A stretch of DNA of 64,000 nt from an uncultured Flavobacteriaceae bacterium (lineage in GTDB: Bacteria > Bacteroidota > Bacteroidia > Flavobacteriales > Flavobacteriaceae), in NCBI GenBank assembly GCA_913020295.1, contig CAJWAA010000013.1, forward strand, positions 1 to 64,000, given 5' to 3'. Position numbers and translations under genes: made by a program. A model generated the notes under the pieces. It had not been told where the DNA came from and searched no databases. It was given only the letters and a program-made list of their open reading frames with translations. Numbering within the stretch: position 1 is the stretch's first letter; each line of letters opens with the position of its first letter. Shown piece by piece: positions 1 to 7,914 of this stretch.

Positions 1-127
1 TAGTTTTTTTAGTAGCTGTGGTTTTTTTTGCAGCTGTAGTTTTTTTAGTAGCTGTGGTTTTTTTTGCAGCTGTAGTTTTTTTAGTAGCTGTAGTTTTTTT
101 TGTAGCTGTGGTTTTTTTCTCAGCCAT
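1..127 (-). CDS. N-terminus of lysine/threonine/alanine-repeat protein (partial, possibly ribosomal protein S1)
   Basis: Read on the minus strand, an ATG at 125-127 opens a frame that runs off the window edge (42 codons visible). It encodes Met-Ala-Glu followed by an uninterrupted hexapeptide repeat, KKTTAT alternating irregularly with KKTTAA. Such basic, disordered tails occur on nucleic-acid-binding proteins. The gene lies downstream of lon and cmk on the same strand, and cmk is followed by rpsA in many bacteria, so an S1 protein with an unusual lysine-rich N-terminus is one possibility. A histone H1-like or Rho-like protein is another. The visible part alone cannot decide. A good promoter (236-265) gives a leader of about 100 nt. 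Confidence 0.6.
   Translation of the reverse strand, partial: MAEKKTTATKKTTATKKTTAAKKTTATKKTTAAKKTTATKKT
11..82. repeat. 36-bp perfect tandem direct repeat, two copies
   Basis: Bases 11-46 and 47-82 are identical 36-mers, each made of two related 18-bp subunits. The repeat is in phase with the minus-strand reading frame (18 bp is six codons), so it reads as KKTTA(T/A) hexapeptides. The array continues to the window edge and slightly degenerates toward the start codon. Copy number can be expected to vary by slippage, given the T/A runs. Confidence 0.85.
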
Positions 128-235
128 GGCTGTGATAAAGTTTGTATTCTGTCGTCCGGGAAATATAATTGAAACTACAGAAGATGTTAATACTATTTTA
201 TTACTCTATTTTTTCCCTATCAATATTAGAGTGCG

Positions 236-265
236 CAAATTTAACAGGAATATGCTTATTAACAA
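236..265 (-). promoter_or_regulatory. Bacteroidota-type promoter for the truncated repeat protein
   Basis: On the minus strand a TTG (complement of 263-265) is followed after exactly 19 bp by TAAATTTG (complement of 236-243). This matches the Bacteroidota housekeeping consensus of a -33 TTG and a -7 TAnnTTTG. It lies just downstream of the cmk stop codon, so the truncated gene probably has its own promoter and a leader of about 100 nt. Transcription is inferred from the motif only. Confidence 0.6.
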
Positions 266-269
266 ATAT

Positions 270-950
270 TTAGAGATTTAATTTGGAATCTATTTTTTCT
301 ACCAAAAGAGCAAAAACTTTATCTGCATTCATCTCTGAGGTATCAATCTCAATAGCATCAACAGCTTTACGAAGTGGGGAAATTTCTCTACTTGTATCAA
401 TTTTATCACGATGAACAAGGTTTTCTAGAACTTCCTCAAAGGTAGTTTGTTGACCTTGAGCTTTGAGTTCTTCAAAACGACGTCTGGCCCTGACTTCAGG
501 TCGAGCCATAAAAAAGAATTTGCAGTCCGCGTCAGGAAAAACCACTGTACCAATGTCTCTTCCATCAACCACCATACCATTTTTATTTTGCATTTGACGT
601 ATTTGTTTGAGTATAAATTCCCTGACCATAGTCAAAGCTGCAACTGTACTGACGTGATCAGAAACATCTGGCAATCTAATTTTTTTTGAAACGTTTTCAC
701 TATTTAAAAATAAATCCCCATTATCATGTTTAAATCTCAATTTTAAAAAATCCAATTCCTCTTTTAGAGCTTCTTTGTCAAGTTGATCATTTTCAAAAAG
801 ACCTTTTTCTAATGCATAAAATGTGACACCTCTATACAAAGAGCCCGAATCAATAAAGGTTAGTTTGTAATGCCGGGAAAGCATTTTAGCCAAAGTACTT
901 TTTCCAGTAGAGGCATATCCATCGATGGCTATGAGAGTATTTGAATCCAA
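270..950 (-). CDS. cmk: Cytidylate kinase
   Basis: Phosphorylates CMP and dCMP with ATP in pyrimidine nucleotide salvage and turnover. The 226-residue length is typical. The P-loop GYASTGKST lies near residues 11-19, and the conserved DGRDIGTVVFPDA segment, which contributes to CMP binding, lies mid-protein, followed by the lid region with RRRFEEL. The start codon is 7 bp after the lon stop codon, so it is probably transcribed with lon. The assignment rests on clear family motifs. Confidence 0.96.
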   Translation of the reverse strand: MDSNTLIAIDGYASTGKSTLAKMLSRHYKLTFIDSGSLYRGVTFYALEKGLFENDQLDKEALKEELDFLKLRFKHDNGDLFLNSENVSKKIRLPDVSDHVSTVAALTMVREFILKQIRQMQNKNGMVVDGRDIGTVVFPDADCKFFFMARPEVRARRRFEELKAQGQQTTFEEVLENLVHRDKIDTSREISPLRKAVDAIEIDTSEMNADKVFALLVEKIDSKLNL

Positions 951-957
951 AAGGCTA

Positions 958-3411
958 TTAGTTGAATATCTTTGGATTCAGTACTTTTTTAGAGAGAATG
1001 GCAATATCAAGTACCTCTCTCATTTCCCTCACATAATGGAAAGCTAGACCTTTGAGATATTTTTGATTGATTTGATCTATATCCTTTTTGTTATCTTCAC
1101 ATAAAATAATCTCTTTAATTTTGGCTCTTTTGGCTGCAAGAATCTTTTCCTTGATCCCTCCCACAGGCAAAACTTTTCCCCTCAGGGTAATCTCTCCTGT
1201 CATCGCTAATTTACTTTTTACCCTTCTTTGAGTGAAGAGTGAAACCAATGAGGTGAGCATGGTGATTCCAGCACTAGGGCCATCCTTTGGGGTTGCTCCC
1301 TCTGGGACATGAATATGAACATTGTAACGGTCAAAAGCAAAATTTTCCAAACCCAAAATTGATTTGTTGGATTTGATAAACTCCATGGCAATGGTAGCAG
1401 ACTCTTTCATTACTTTACCCAAATTTCCAGTAATTGAAAGCTGACTTTTACCCTCAGAAATTGCAGATTCTATAAATAAGATATCCCCCCCTACCGAAGT
1501 CCAAGCCAAGCCTGTTACAACTCCTGCCACATGGTTGTTTTCATAAAGATCGCGATGTACTTTTTTTGGTCCAAGGATTTCAACTAAATCCTCAGGCACT
1601 GGGTTATTTTTGTAGGACTCCTCCATGGCGATAGATTTGGCAACATAACGCACCGCTTTAGATACTTGTTTTTCGAGACCTCTAACACCCGATTCACGAG
1701 TATATCCTTCAACAATTTTATCCAACACAGATTTGTTTAGGGTCAGATCTTTGTTATTTAACCCATGTTCTTTGAGCTGCTTAGGTAACAAATGTCTTTT
1801 GGCAATGGCAGACTTTTCCTCCAAAGTATAACCGGATATATTTATCATTTCCATTCTATCCCGAAGGGCGGGATGAATTGGCGAAAGACTATTTGCTGTG
1901 GCAACAAACATTACTTTAGACAAATCATAACCCATTTCCAAAAAATTATCGTAAAAGGCCGTGTTTTGCTCAGGATCTAATACCTCGAGCAACGCAGCTG
2001 CAGGATCACCTTGAACACCGGTACTGATCTTATCGATTTCATCCAAAACGAACACAGGGTTTGAGGTACCAGCTTTTTTTACACTTTGGATGATACGACC
2101 CGGTAAAGCACCAATGTAAGTCTTTCTGTGACCTCTTATTTCGGCTTCATCGCGCATTCCACCTAATGAAATTCTGACGTAGGTTCTTCCAAGGGCTTCA
2201 GCAATTGATTTTCCCAATGAAGTCTTACCTACCCCAGGAGGACCAAACAAACACAAAATGGGGGACTTCATATCATTACGGAGTTTTAATACTGCCAAAT
2301 ATTCAATAATACGCTTCTTTACATCTTCCAATCCGTAATGATCCCGATCAAGTACTTTTTGCGCGTTCTTTAAATCAAATTTATCCTCTGAGAATACATC
2401 CCAAGGAAGGTCGAGAAAAAGATCCAAATAATTTCTTTGTACAGAATACTCTGCAACCTGAGGGTTCAGCCGTTGTAATTTGGACAATTCCTTATCAAAT
2501 TGCTCTCCAACAGCTTTATTCCATTTTTTTTCTTTGGAACGCATACGCATTTCCTCTACCTCTTGTTCTAAAGAAACAACACCCAATTCCTCTTGAATAG
2601 TTTTCATTTGTTGGTTTAGGTAATACTCTCTCTGCTGTTGATCCAAATCTGTTCTAACCTTAGATTGAATATCATTTTTTAATTCTAATTTTTGATACTC
2701 AATATTCATTAACTTAAGACATTCAATTGCACTTTCTTGAAGATCAAATATTGATAAAACCCTTTGTTTTTCCTTAACAGAAAGGTTCATGTTGGAGGAA
2801 ACAAAATTGATTAAAAATGCATGGCTCTGTATATTTTTGATAGCAAAGGAAGCCTCAGAAGGTATGTTAGGGTTTTCGTGAATAATCTTCAAAGCCATGT
2901 CCTTTATGGAGTCAATAATTGCCTGAAATTCAGAATTATTTTTTTTTGGAAAAGTCTCTTGAACAGGTTTTATACTTGCCTTCAAATATGGTACATTTTT
3001 GGTTATACTTTCTATCTCAAATCTTCTTTTTCCTTGAATAATAACCGTTGTGTTTCCATCTGGCATTTTTAAAACCCTCAATATTTGAGCTACCGTTCCC
3101 AAAGAATATAAATCCGCAGGTGATGGATTTTCGATGTTCTGATCCTTTTGAGCTACCACACCAATGATTTTGTTAGATTTGTTGGCATCCTTAATCAGTT
3201 GAATGGATTTATCCCTTCCAGCTGTAATGGGTATAACCACGCCCGGGAAAAGGACAGTATTTCTTAAGGGAAGAATAGCTACTTCCTCTGGTAATTCTTC
3301 ATTCCTAAGTGCTTCCTCATCTTCTGTGGTAAGCAAAGGAATTAGCTCTGCTTCAGTTTCAATATCTCCGAGTGTCAAATTGTCAAATGATGTAAAACTA
3401 GATTTGGCCAT
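958..3411 (-). CDS. lon: ATP-dependent Lon protease
   Basis: Cytoplasmic AAA+ serine protease that degrades damaged and regulatory proteins. The order is an N-terminal LON substrate domain (PLRNTVLFPGVVIPI), a coiled-coil middle, an AAA+ module with Walker A GPPGVGKTS near residue 390 and Walker B FVLDEIDK, and a C-terminal peptidase domain. The catalytic serine is in PKDGPSAG (about residue 715) and the lysine in GGIKEKILAAKRA (about 760), giving the Ser-Lys dyad of LonA. An ATG six codons further upstream (3429) is also possible. I prefer the one opening MAKSSF because flavobacterial homologues begin that way. It is followed closely by cmk. Confidence 0.97.
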   Translation of the reverse strand: MAKSSFTSFDNLTLGDIETEAELIPLLTTEDEEALRNEELPEEVAILPLRNTVLFPGVVIPITAGRDKSIQLIKDANKSNKIIGVVAQKDQNIENPSPADLYSLGTVAQILRVLKMPDGNTTVIIQGKRRFEIESITKNVPYLKASIKPVQETFPKKNNSEFQAIIDSIKDMALKIIHENPNIPSEASFAIKNIQSHAFLINFVSSNMNLSVKEKQRVLSIFDLQESAIECLKLMNIEYQKLELKNDIQSKVRTDLDQQQREYYLNQQMKTIQEELGVVSLEQEVEEMRMRSKEKKWNKAVGEQFDKELSKLQRLNPQVAEYSVQRNYLDLFLDLPWDVFSEDKFDLKNAQKVLDRDHYGLEDVKKRIIEYLAVLKLRNDMKSPILCLFGPPGVGKTSLGKSIAEALGRTYVRISLGGMRDEAEIRGHRKTYIGALPGRIIQSVKKAGTSNPVFVLDEIDKISTGVQGDPAAALLEVLDPEQNTAFYDNFLEMGYDLSKVMFVATANSLSPIHPALRDRMEMINISGYTLEEKSAIAKRHLLPKQLKEHGLNNKDLTLNKSVLDKIVEGYTRESGVRGLEKQVSKAVRYVAKSIAMEESYKNNPVPEDLVEILGPKKVHRDLYENNHVAGVVTGLAWTSVGGDILFIESAISEGKSQLSITGNLGKVMKESATIAMEFIKSNKSILGLENFAFDRYNVHIHVPEGATPKDGPSAGITMLTSLVSLFTQRRVKSKLAMTGEITLRGKVLPVGGIKEKILAAKRAKIKEIILCEDNKKDIDQINQKYLKGLAFHYVREMREVLDIAILSKKVLNPKIFN

Positions 3412-3541
3412 ATGCAAATTATCAGTCAAATTGTCATGAAATGTGGTAATTACACCTGGAATTCAGTGTAAAAAAACTACTTTTCATTTTATTAAGTATG
3501 TATCTCCAATTCTTGTGCCAAATCAGTGATTAGAATTTATT

Positions 3542-4861
3542 TTATACACGATTATTGGGAATTCGAGATAAAAGCAATGCACCAGAAATAAAGAGAATTA
3601 TAAATAAAAGAATTGAATTACGCATACTTCCTGTTATTTGATCAATGGTTCCAAATATGGCCATCCCAATGATGATACCTACCTTTTCTGTTACGTCATA
3701 AAAACTAAAAAAAGAAGTGGTATCATTTGTTTCAGGGATTAACTTTGAATAAGTAGATCTCGACAAAGCTTGAATCCCTCCCATAACTAATCCCACCCCG
3801 GCAGCAGCACTATAAAACTCTAACGGCGTTTTTATAAAAAAAGCAAAAATGCACAATCCTGCCCAGATAAAATTTACTACCACTAAAGTGAGAATATTTC
3901 CAAATTTTCTAGAAGCTGTGGCAGTAACATAGGCCCCAAAAATACCGACTATTTGGATTAAAAGTATACTTACAATTAGACCAATTGTTTTCTGTTCACT
4001 ATTATCCCACATAATTTCCTCCTCACCAAAATAGGCAGCAATCAAAATCACAGTTTGTAATGCAGTGCTGTAAACAAAAAAGGCAGGTAAAAATTTTTTA
4101 AGAATAGGAACCTCATCTAATTGATTCCATACTTTTTTAAGTTCTAAAAAACCATTCCAAAAAATATCTTTAGTAACTTTTCTTTCAATATTTCCAATAG
4201 GTAAGTGATAGAGAGCATATTGGCTGAAAAGCGCCCACCAAATACCAACCAATACAAAAGAGTATTTCATTGCTTTCAGAGATGATTCAGATGGTGTACC
4301 TTTAATCCCATACCAATCAGGTTGCATAACCATAGAAAGATTAAAAATTAACAATAAAACACTACCTACATATCCCATAGAAAATCCTCTGGCACTAGCA
4401 TAATCAAGCTGTTCGGGATATGCAATGTCAGGTAAATAGGAATTGTAAAAAACTAAACTGGCCCAGTAACCTATCAACGCTAAAAAGTAAAATGACATGC
4501 CCATGTAAATATTATCCAACTCAAAAAAATAAAGACCCATACAGGAAATTGATCCTATATAAATAAAAATTTTCATGAATCGTTTTTTATTTCCAATGTA
4601 ATCTGCTATTCCCGAAAGAAATGGAGAATTGAAAGCTACAATCACAAACGCCAATGCCGTTACAAAACTTATTAGCGCTGTATTTTTAAAATCATATCCC
4701 AAAAACTCAATGGTATTGATATCTTGTGAAATAGAGCTATAATAAATAGGAAAAACAGTAGAACTGATAACTAGAGGATAAACTGAATTGGCCCAATCAT
4801 ATGAAGCCCAAGCATTTATTAAATTGGAATTTCCTTTTTTCAATTGATTTTTTCTTTTCAT
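3542..4861 (-). CDS. MFS transporter, UMF1 (Atg22-like) family
   Basis: A 439-residue integral membrane protein with about 12 hydrophobic segments. The N-terminal NAWASYDWANSVYPLVI is the hallmark of the UMF1 subfamily of the major facilitator superfamily, related to the fungal vacuolar amino-acid effluxer Atg22. The conserved loop FLSGIADYIGNKKRFM after the second or third helix is the MFS signature region. The bacterial substrates are unknown; efflux of small metabolites is inferred from the family. It is monocistronic or the first gene after lon on the minus strand, separated from lon by about 130 bp. Confidence 0.9.
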   Translation of the reverse strand: MKRKNQLKKGNSNLINAWASYDWANSVYPLVISSTVFPIYYSSISQDINTIEFLGYDFKNTALISFVTALAFVIVAFNSPFLSGIADYIGNKKRFMKIFIYIGSISCMGLYFFELDNIYMGMSFYFLALIGYWASLVFYNSYLPDIAYPEQLDYASARGFSMGYVGSVLLLIFNLSMVMQPDWYGIKGTPSESSLKAMKYSFVLVGIWWALFSQYALYHLPIGNIERKVTKDIFWNGFLELKKVWNQLDEVPILKKFLPAFFVYSTALQTVILIAAYFGEEEIMWDNSEQKTIGLIVSILLIQIVGIFGAYVTATASRKFGNILTLVVVNFIWAGLCIFAFFIKTPLEFYSAAAGVGLVMGGIQALSRSTYSKLIPETNDTTSFFSFYDVTEKVGIIIGMAIFGTIDQITGSMRNSILLFIILFISGALLLSRIPNNRV

Positions 4862-4980
4862 TAACTCTATTAAATTAATTGTAACAATTTATGAATTCAT
4901 TTGTTTTCACCTATGTTAATGTGTTTATTTTTTAAAATGGATTATCTTTAATAAAGTATAAATTGTATATCCAAGAGAAA

Positions 4981-5463
4981 GTGAAAAAACAACTTATATT
5001 TTTTATGGCGCTTATATTAATTGGTTGCAATGCGATTTCACAACAAAAGAGATCCGAAGAGAATAAAGTCTATCAAATTCAAAAGACAGACCAGGAATGG
5101 AAAGAACAGCTTCCTAAAATGTCTTATATGGTTTTGAGAAAAGCAGCAACAGAATATCCTTTTACCGGTAAATATAACAACCACAAAGTAGAAGGCACAT
5201 ATACTTGCGCTGGTTGCAATACCCCACTCTATAAATCAGAGAATAAATATGATTCTAAGTGTGGGTGGCCCTCGTTTGATCGTGCGGTTGAATCTAATAT
5301 TGAGTATGACGTGGACTATAAGTTAGGATATGCAAGAACAGAATTAAAATGTAACAAATGTGGAGGACATTTGGGACATGTATTTAATGATGGTCCTAAA
5401 AAAACCACCGGAAAAAGACATTGTATCAACTCTGCAGCACTTAATTTTATTTCCAATGAGTAA
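4981..5463 (+). CDS. msrB: Peptide-methionine (R)-S-oxide reductase MsrB, lipoprotein form
   Basis: Reduces methionine-R-sulfoxide in proteins. A GTG at 4981 gives MKKQLIFFMALILIGC, a lipoprotein signal peptide with lipobox LIGC, so the enzyme is probably anchored in an envelope membrane. A TTG at 4963 is possible but spoils the signal. The MsrB fold shows two zinc CxxC pairs (CAGC and CNKC), the CGWPSF motif, GHLGHVFNDGP, and the catalytic cysteine in RHCINSAAL. Its last codons overlap the start of a second msrB by 8 nt, so the two are a tandem pair, one for the envelope and one for the cytoplasm. Confidence 0.92.
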   Translation: MKKQLIFFMALILIGCNAISQQKRSEENKVYQIQKTDQEWKEQLPKMSYMVLRKAATEYPFTGKYNNHKVEGTYTCAGCNTPLYKSENKYDSKCGWPSFDRAVESNIEYDVDYKLGYARTELKCNKCGGHLGHVFNDGPKKTTGKRHCINSAALNFISNE

Positions 5464-5866
5464 GAATAAAAAATACCCCGTAAATAAAAGTGAGGAGGCT
5501 TGGAAAATAGACTTAAGCCCTGATGAATACAAGATTCTTAGAGAAAAAGGGACAGAGTTTCCATTTACAGGCAAATACAACGACCATTTTGAAGAGGGAA
5601 TATATATTTGTAAGGGTTGTAAAACCCCGCTTTATGAAAGCAAAACAAAATTCGACAGTCATTGTGGATGGCCCAGTTATGACCAGTGCATCGAAGAGAC
5701 CCTGGAATTGATCCCCGATCATTCCTCAGGAATGCTCAGAACAGAAATTGTTTGTGCAAACTGTGGTGGACACCAAGGTCACGTTTTCAAAGATGGGCCC
5801 ACCAAAACCGGTCTGCGCTATTGCGTGAATTCTGCTAGCATTGATTTTATAAAAAAGGCCGAATAA
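5456..5866 (+). CDS. msrB: Peptide-methionine (R)-S-oxide reductase MsrB, cytoplasmic form
   Basis: A 136-residue MsrB without a signal peptide. The ATG at 5456 (MSKNKKYPVNK) overlaps the end of the upstream lipoprotein msrB by 8 nt in another frame, suggesting translational coupling. Conserved features are zinc pairs CKGC and CANC, CGWPSY, GHQGHVFKDGP and the catalytic cysteine in RYCVNSASIDF. It is a clear paralogue of the preceding gene, but diverged enough to make the duplication old. The reaction is thioredoxin-dependent reduction of methionine-R-sulfoxide. Confidence 0.95.
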   Translation: MSKNKKYPVNKSEEAWKIDLSPDEYKILREKGTEFPFTGKYNDHFEEGIYICKGCKTPLYESKTKFDSHCGWPSYDQCIEETLELIPDHSSGMLRTEIVCANCGGHQGHVFKDGPTKTGLRYCVNSASIDFIKKAE

Positions 5867-5895
5867 ACATTATTCAAAAATTACTCACAGTTTCT

Positions 5896-5903
5896 TAAAT
5901 TTG
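5896..5903 (+). promoter_or_regulatory. -7 promoter element upstream of lpd
   Basis: TAAATTTG matches the Bacteroidota -7 consensus TAnnTTTG and lies 24 bp before the lpd start codon. No clear TTG sits at the -33 distance, so the upstream half is weak. Confidence 0.45.
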
Positions 5904-5927
5904 TACTGAATTTAAACTGCAATCCAA

Positions 5928-7316
5928 ATGAATGAATATGACGTAATCGTAATTGGAAGTGGTCCTGGGGGCTATGTTACTGCTATCAGATCCTCACAAT
6001 TGGGTCTTAAAACTGCTGTTGTAGAGAAAGAAAGTCTCGGAGGAGTCTGTCTCAATTGGGGATGTATTCCTACCAAAGCCTTATTAAAATCCGCCCAAGT
6101 TTTCAACTATCTGAAACATGCAGAAGATTACGGATTAAAAGTCAATGATTATGATAAAGATTTCGATGCTGTGGTGAACAGAAGCAGAAACGTGGCTGCA
6201 GGTATGAGTAAAGGCATTCAGTTTTTGATGAAAAAAAATAAAATTGATGTAATCGAGGGACATGGAAAATTATTGGCCGGAAAAAAAATCAGTGTTACAA
6301 ATGGAAAAAAAACAGAGGAATACAAAGGAAAAAATATCATTATTGCTACCGGAACAAGATCAAGAGTTCTCCCCAGCTTACCTCAAGATGGTAAAAAGGT
6401 AATTGGATATCGAGAAGCGATGACTTTGTCTAAACAACCCAAAAAATTAATTATAGTAGGGTCTGGTGCTATAGGGATAGAATTTGCCTACTTCTATAAT
6501 GCTATGGGAACTGAGGTTACCATTGTTGAGTATATAGACCGTATTGTTCCTGTAGAAGATGAAGAGGTTTCCAAACAATTGGAAAAAAGCTTCATTAAAA
6601 GTGGAATTAAAATTATGACAGGTGCAGAAGTTACCTCTATTGACACTTCGGGAAAAGGAGTAAAAGCAAATGTCAAAACTAGCAAAGGTAAAGAAACTAT
6701 AGATGCTGATGTGGTCCTGTCTGCAGTTGGAATTAAATCTAATATTGAAAACTTGGGACTCGAAGAACTTGGAATAGCGGTTGATAATGATAAAATATTG
6801 GTCAATGATTTCTACCAAACCAATCTGCCAGGATATTATGCAATTGGTGATATAACTCCTGGACAAGCGCTAGCCCATGTTGCATCAGCAGAGGGAATAC
6901 TTTGTATAGAAAAAATTGCAGGAAATCAAGTTGAACCGATCGACTATGGAAATATCCCCGGATGTACCTATTGTTTCCCAGAAGTAGCCTCTGTAGGATT
7001 AACCGAAGCTCAGGCCAAAGAAAAAGGTTATGACATTAAGGTAGGTAAATTTCCTTTCTCTGCCTCAGGAAAAGCACAAGCAGGAGGTAATTCAGAGGGG
7101 TTTGTAAAAGTAATCTTTGATGCCGAATACGGAGAGTGGCTTGGATGTCATATGATTGGTGTTGGAGTAACAGACATGATCGCAGAAGCAGTACTGGGTA
7201 GAAAACTTGAAACTACTGGACACGAAGTACTAAAAGCAATTCACCCGCACCCCACTATGAGTGAGGCCATAATGGAGGCCGTGGCGGACGCCTATGATGA
7301 GGTCATTCACCTTTAG
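5928..7316 (+). CDS. lpdA: Dihydrolipoyl dehydrogenase
   Basis: FAD-dependent E3 subunit that reoxidises the lipoyl groups of 2-oxoacid dehydrogenase complexes and the glycine cleavage system, using NAD+. The 462 residues open with an FAD-binding GSGPGGYVTAIRSSQLG motif. The redox disulfide is in GGVCLNWGCIPTKALLK near residues 40-55, the NAD-binding glycine motif is GSGAIGIEFA, and the second FAD site is YAIGDI. The C-terminal His-Glu pair sits in HPHPTMSEAIMEA. It stands alone, away from E1 and E2 genes, and converges on aroQ with a 4-nt overlap of the ends. Confidence 0.96.
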   Translation: MNEYDVIVIGSGPGGYVTAIRSSQLGLKTAVVEKESLGGVCLNWGCIPTKALLKSAQVFNYLKHAEDYGLKVNDYDKDFDAVVNRSRNVAAGMSKGIQFLMKKNKIDVIEGHGKLLAGKKISVTNGKKTEEYKGKNIIIATGTRSRVLPSLPQDGKKVIGYREAMTLSKQPKKLIIVGSGAIGIEFAYFYNAMGTEVTIVEYIDRIVPVEDEEVSKQLEKSFIKSGIKIMTGAEVTSIDTSGKGVKANVKTSKGKETIDADVVLSAVGIKSNIENLGLEELGIAVDNDKILVNDFYQTNLPGYYAIGDITPGQALAHVASAEGILCIEKIAGNQVEPIDYGNIPGCTYCFPEVASVGLTEAQAKEKGYDIKVGKFPFSASGKAQAGGNSEGFVKVIFDAEYGEWLGCHMIGVGVTDMIAEAVLGRKLETTGHEVLKAIHPHPTMSEAIMEAVADAYDEVIHL

Positions 7317-7732
7317 GACTTGAGAAAAGATTCGACACCGAGACGGTAACTGTCTAAACCAAAGCCAACAATAATCCCTTTTGCCCCAGGTGTGATGTAT
7401 GACTTATGTCTGAAATCCTCTCTAGAAAAAGTATTGGATATATGAATTTCCACAACGGGTGTATCAATTGCTTTGATTGCGTCTCCAATTCCAACAGAGG
7501 TATGCGTGTAAGCCGCTGCATTCAATAATATCCCATCACATGAAAAGCCCTCTTTTTGTATATGATCAATGAGTTCACCTTCAATATTAGATTGAAAGTA
7601 GTCAAACTCTACACTGGGAAATTCTGATTTCAGAGCTTCATAGTATATATCAAAAGTTTGGTTTCCATAAACACTTGGCTCCCTTGAGCCCAAAAGATTC
7701 AAATTAGGGCCATTGATTATTACTATTTTCAC
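7313..7732 (-). CDS. aroQ: 3-dehydroquinate dehydratase, type II
   Basis: Third step of the shikimate pathway, converting 3-dehydroquinate to 3-dehydroshikimate. The 139-residue length and the N-terminal NGPNLNLLGSREPSVYG with its catalytic tyrosine identify the type II enzyme. NAAAYTHTSVGIGDA supplies the substrate-binding asparagine and nearby serine, and VVEIHISN the catalytic histidine. The start codon is GTG at 7730-7732, which places the family's usual MKIVIINGPN at the N-terminus. Its stop overlaps that of the convergent lpd gene. Confidence 0.96.
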   Translation of the reverse strand: MKIVIINGPNLNLLGSREPSVYGNQTFDIYYEALKSEFPSVEFDYFQSNIEGELIDHIQKEGFSCDGILLNAAAYTHTSVGIGDAIKAIDTPVVEIHISNTFSREDFRHKSYITPGAKGIIVGFGLDSYRLGVESFLKS

Positions 7733-7875
7733 GGTTTTAAATTTACATTGACTAGCTGATACATAATAATTTTTATGGATGATGGGACCCTTTAATTAAC
7801 GTTTATTTTAAAAGTTTATCTAATTTAAGGATAATAAATCGTTTAAAATTAATTTTAATCGAATGAACCTTATAA

Positions 7876-7908
7876 TTGAGTAAAGACTTTTAAAAATAGT
7901 TAAGTTTG
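7876..7908 (+). promoter_or_regulatory. Promoter overlapping the first TTG codon of the XerC/D gene
   Basis: TTG at 7876-7878, 22 bp, then TAAGTTTG at 7901-7908. The -7 element contains the most upstream possible TTG start (7906), so a transcript started from it would begin at about 7914 and could only use the TTG at 7915. This is inference from motif positions. Confidence 0.45.
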
Positions 7909-7914
7909 TTAAAC

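Noticed and set aside
1-127. CRISPR-like array
   Set aside because: The 36-bp repeats are directly tandem with no spacers and read as in-frame hexapeptide codons, so they are a coding repeat.
6447-6866. Minus-strand ORF of 139 codons inside lpd
   Set aside because: It is antisense to a well-conserved enzyme, has a composition typical of antisense translation (Ser, Phe, Tyr-rich) and no family match.
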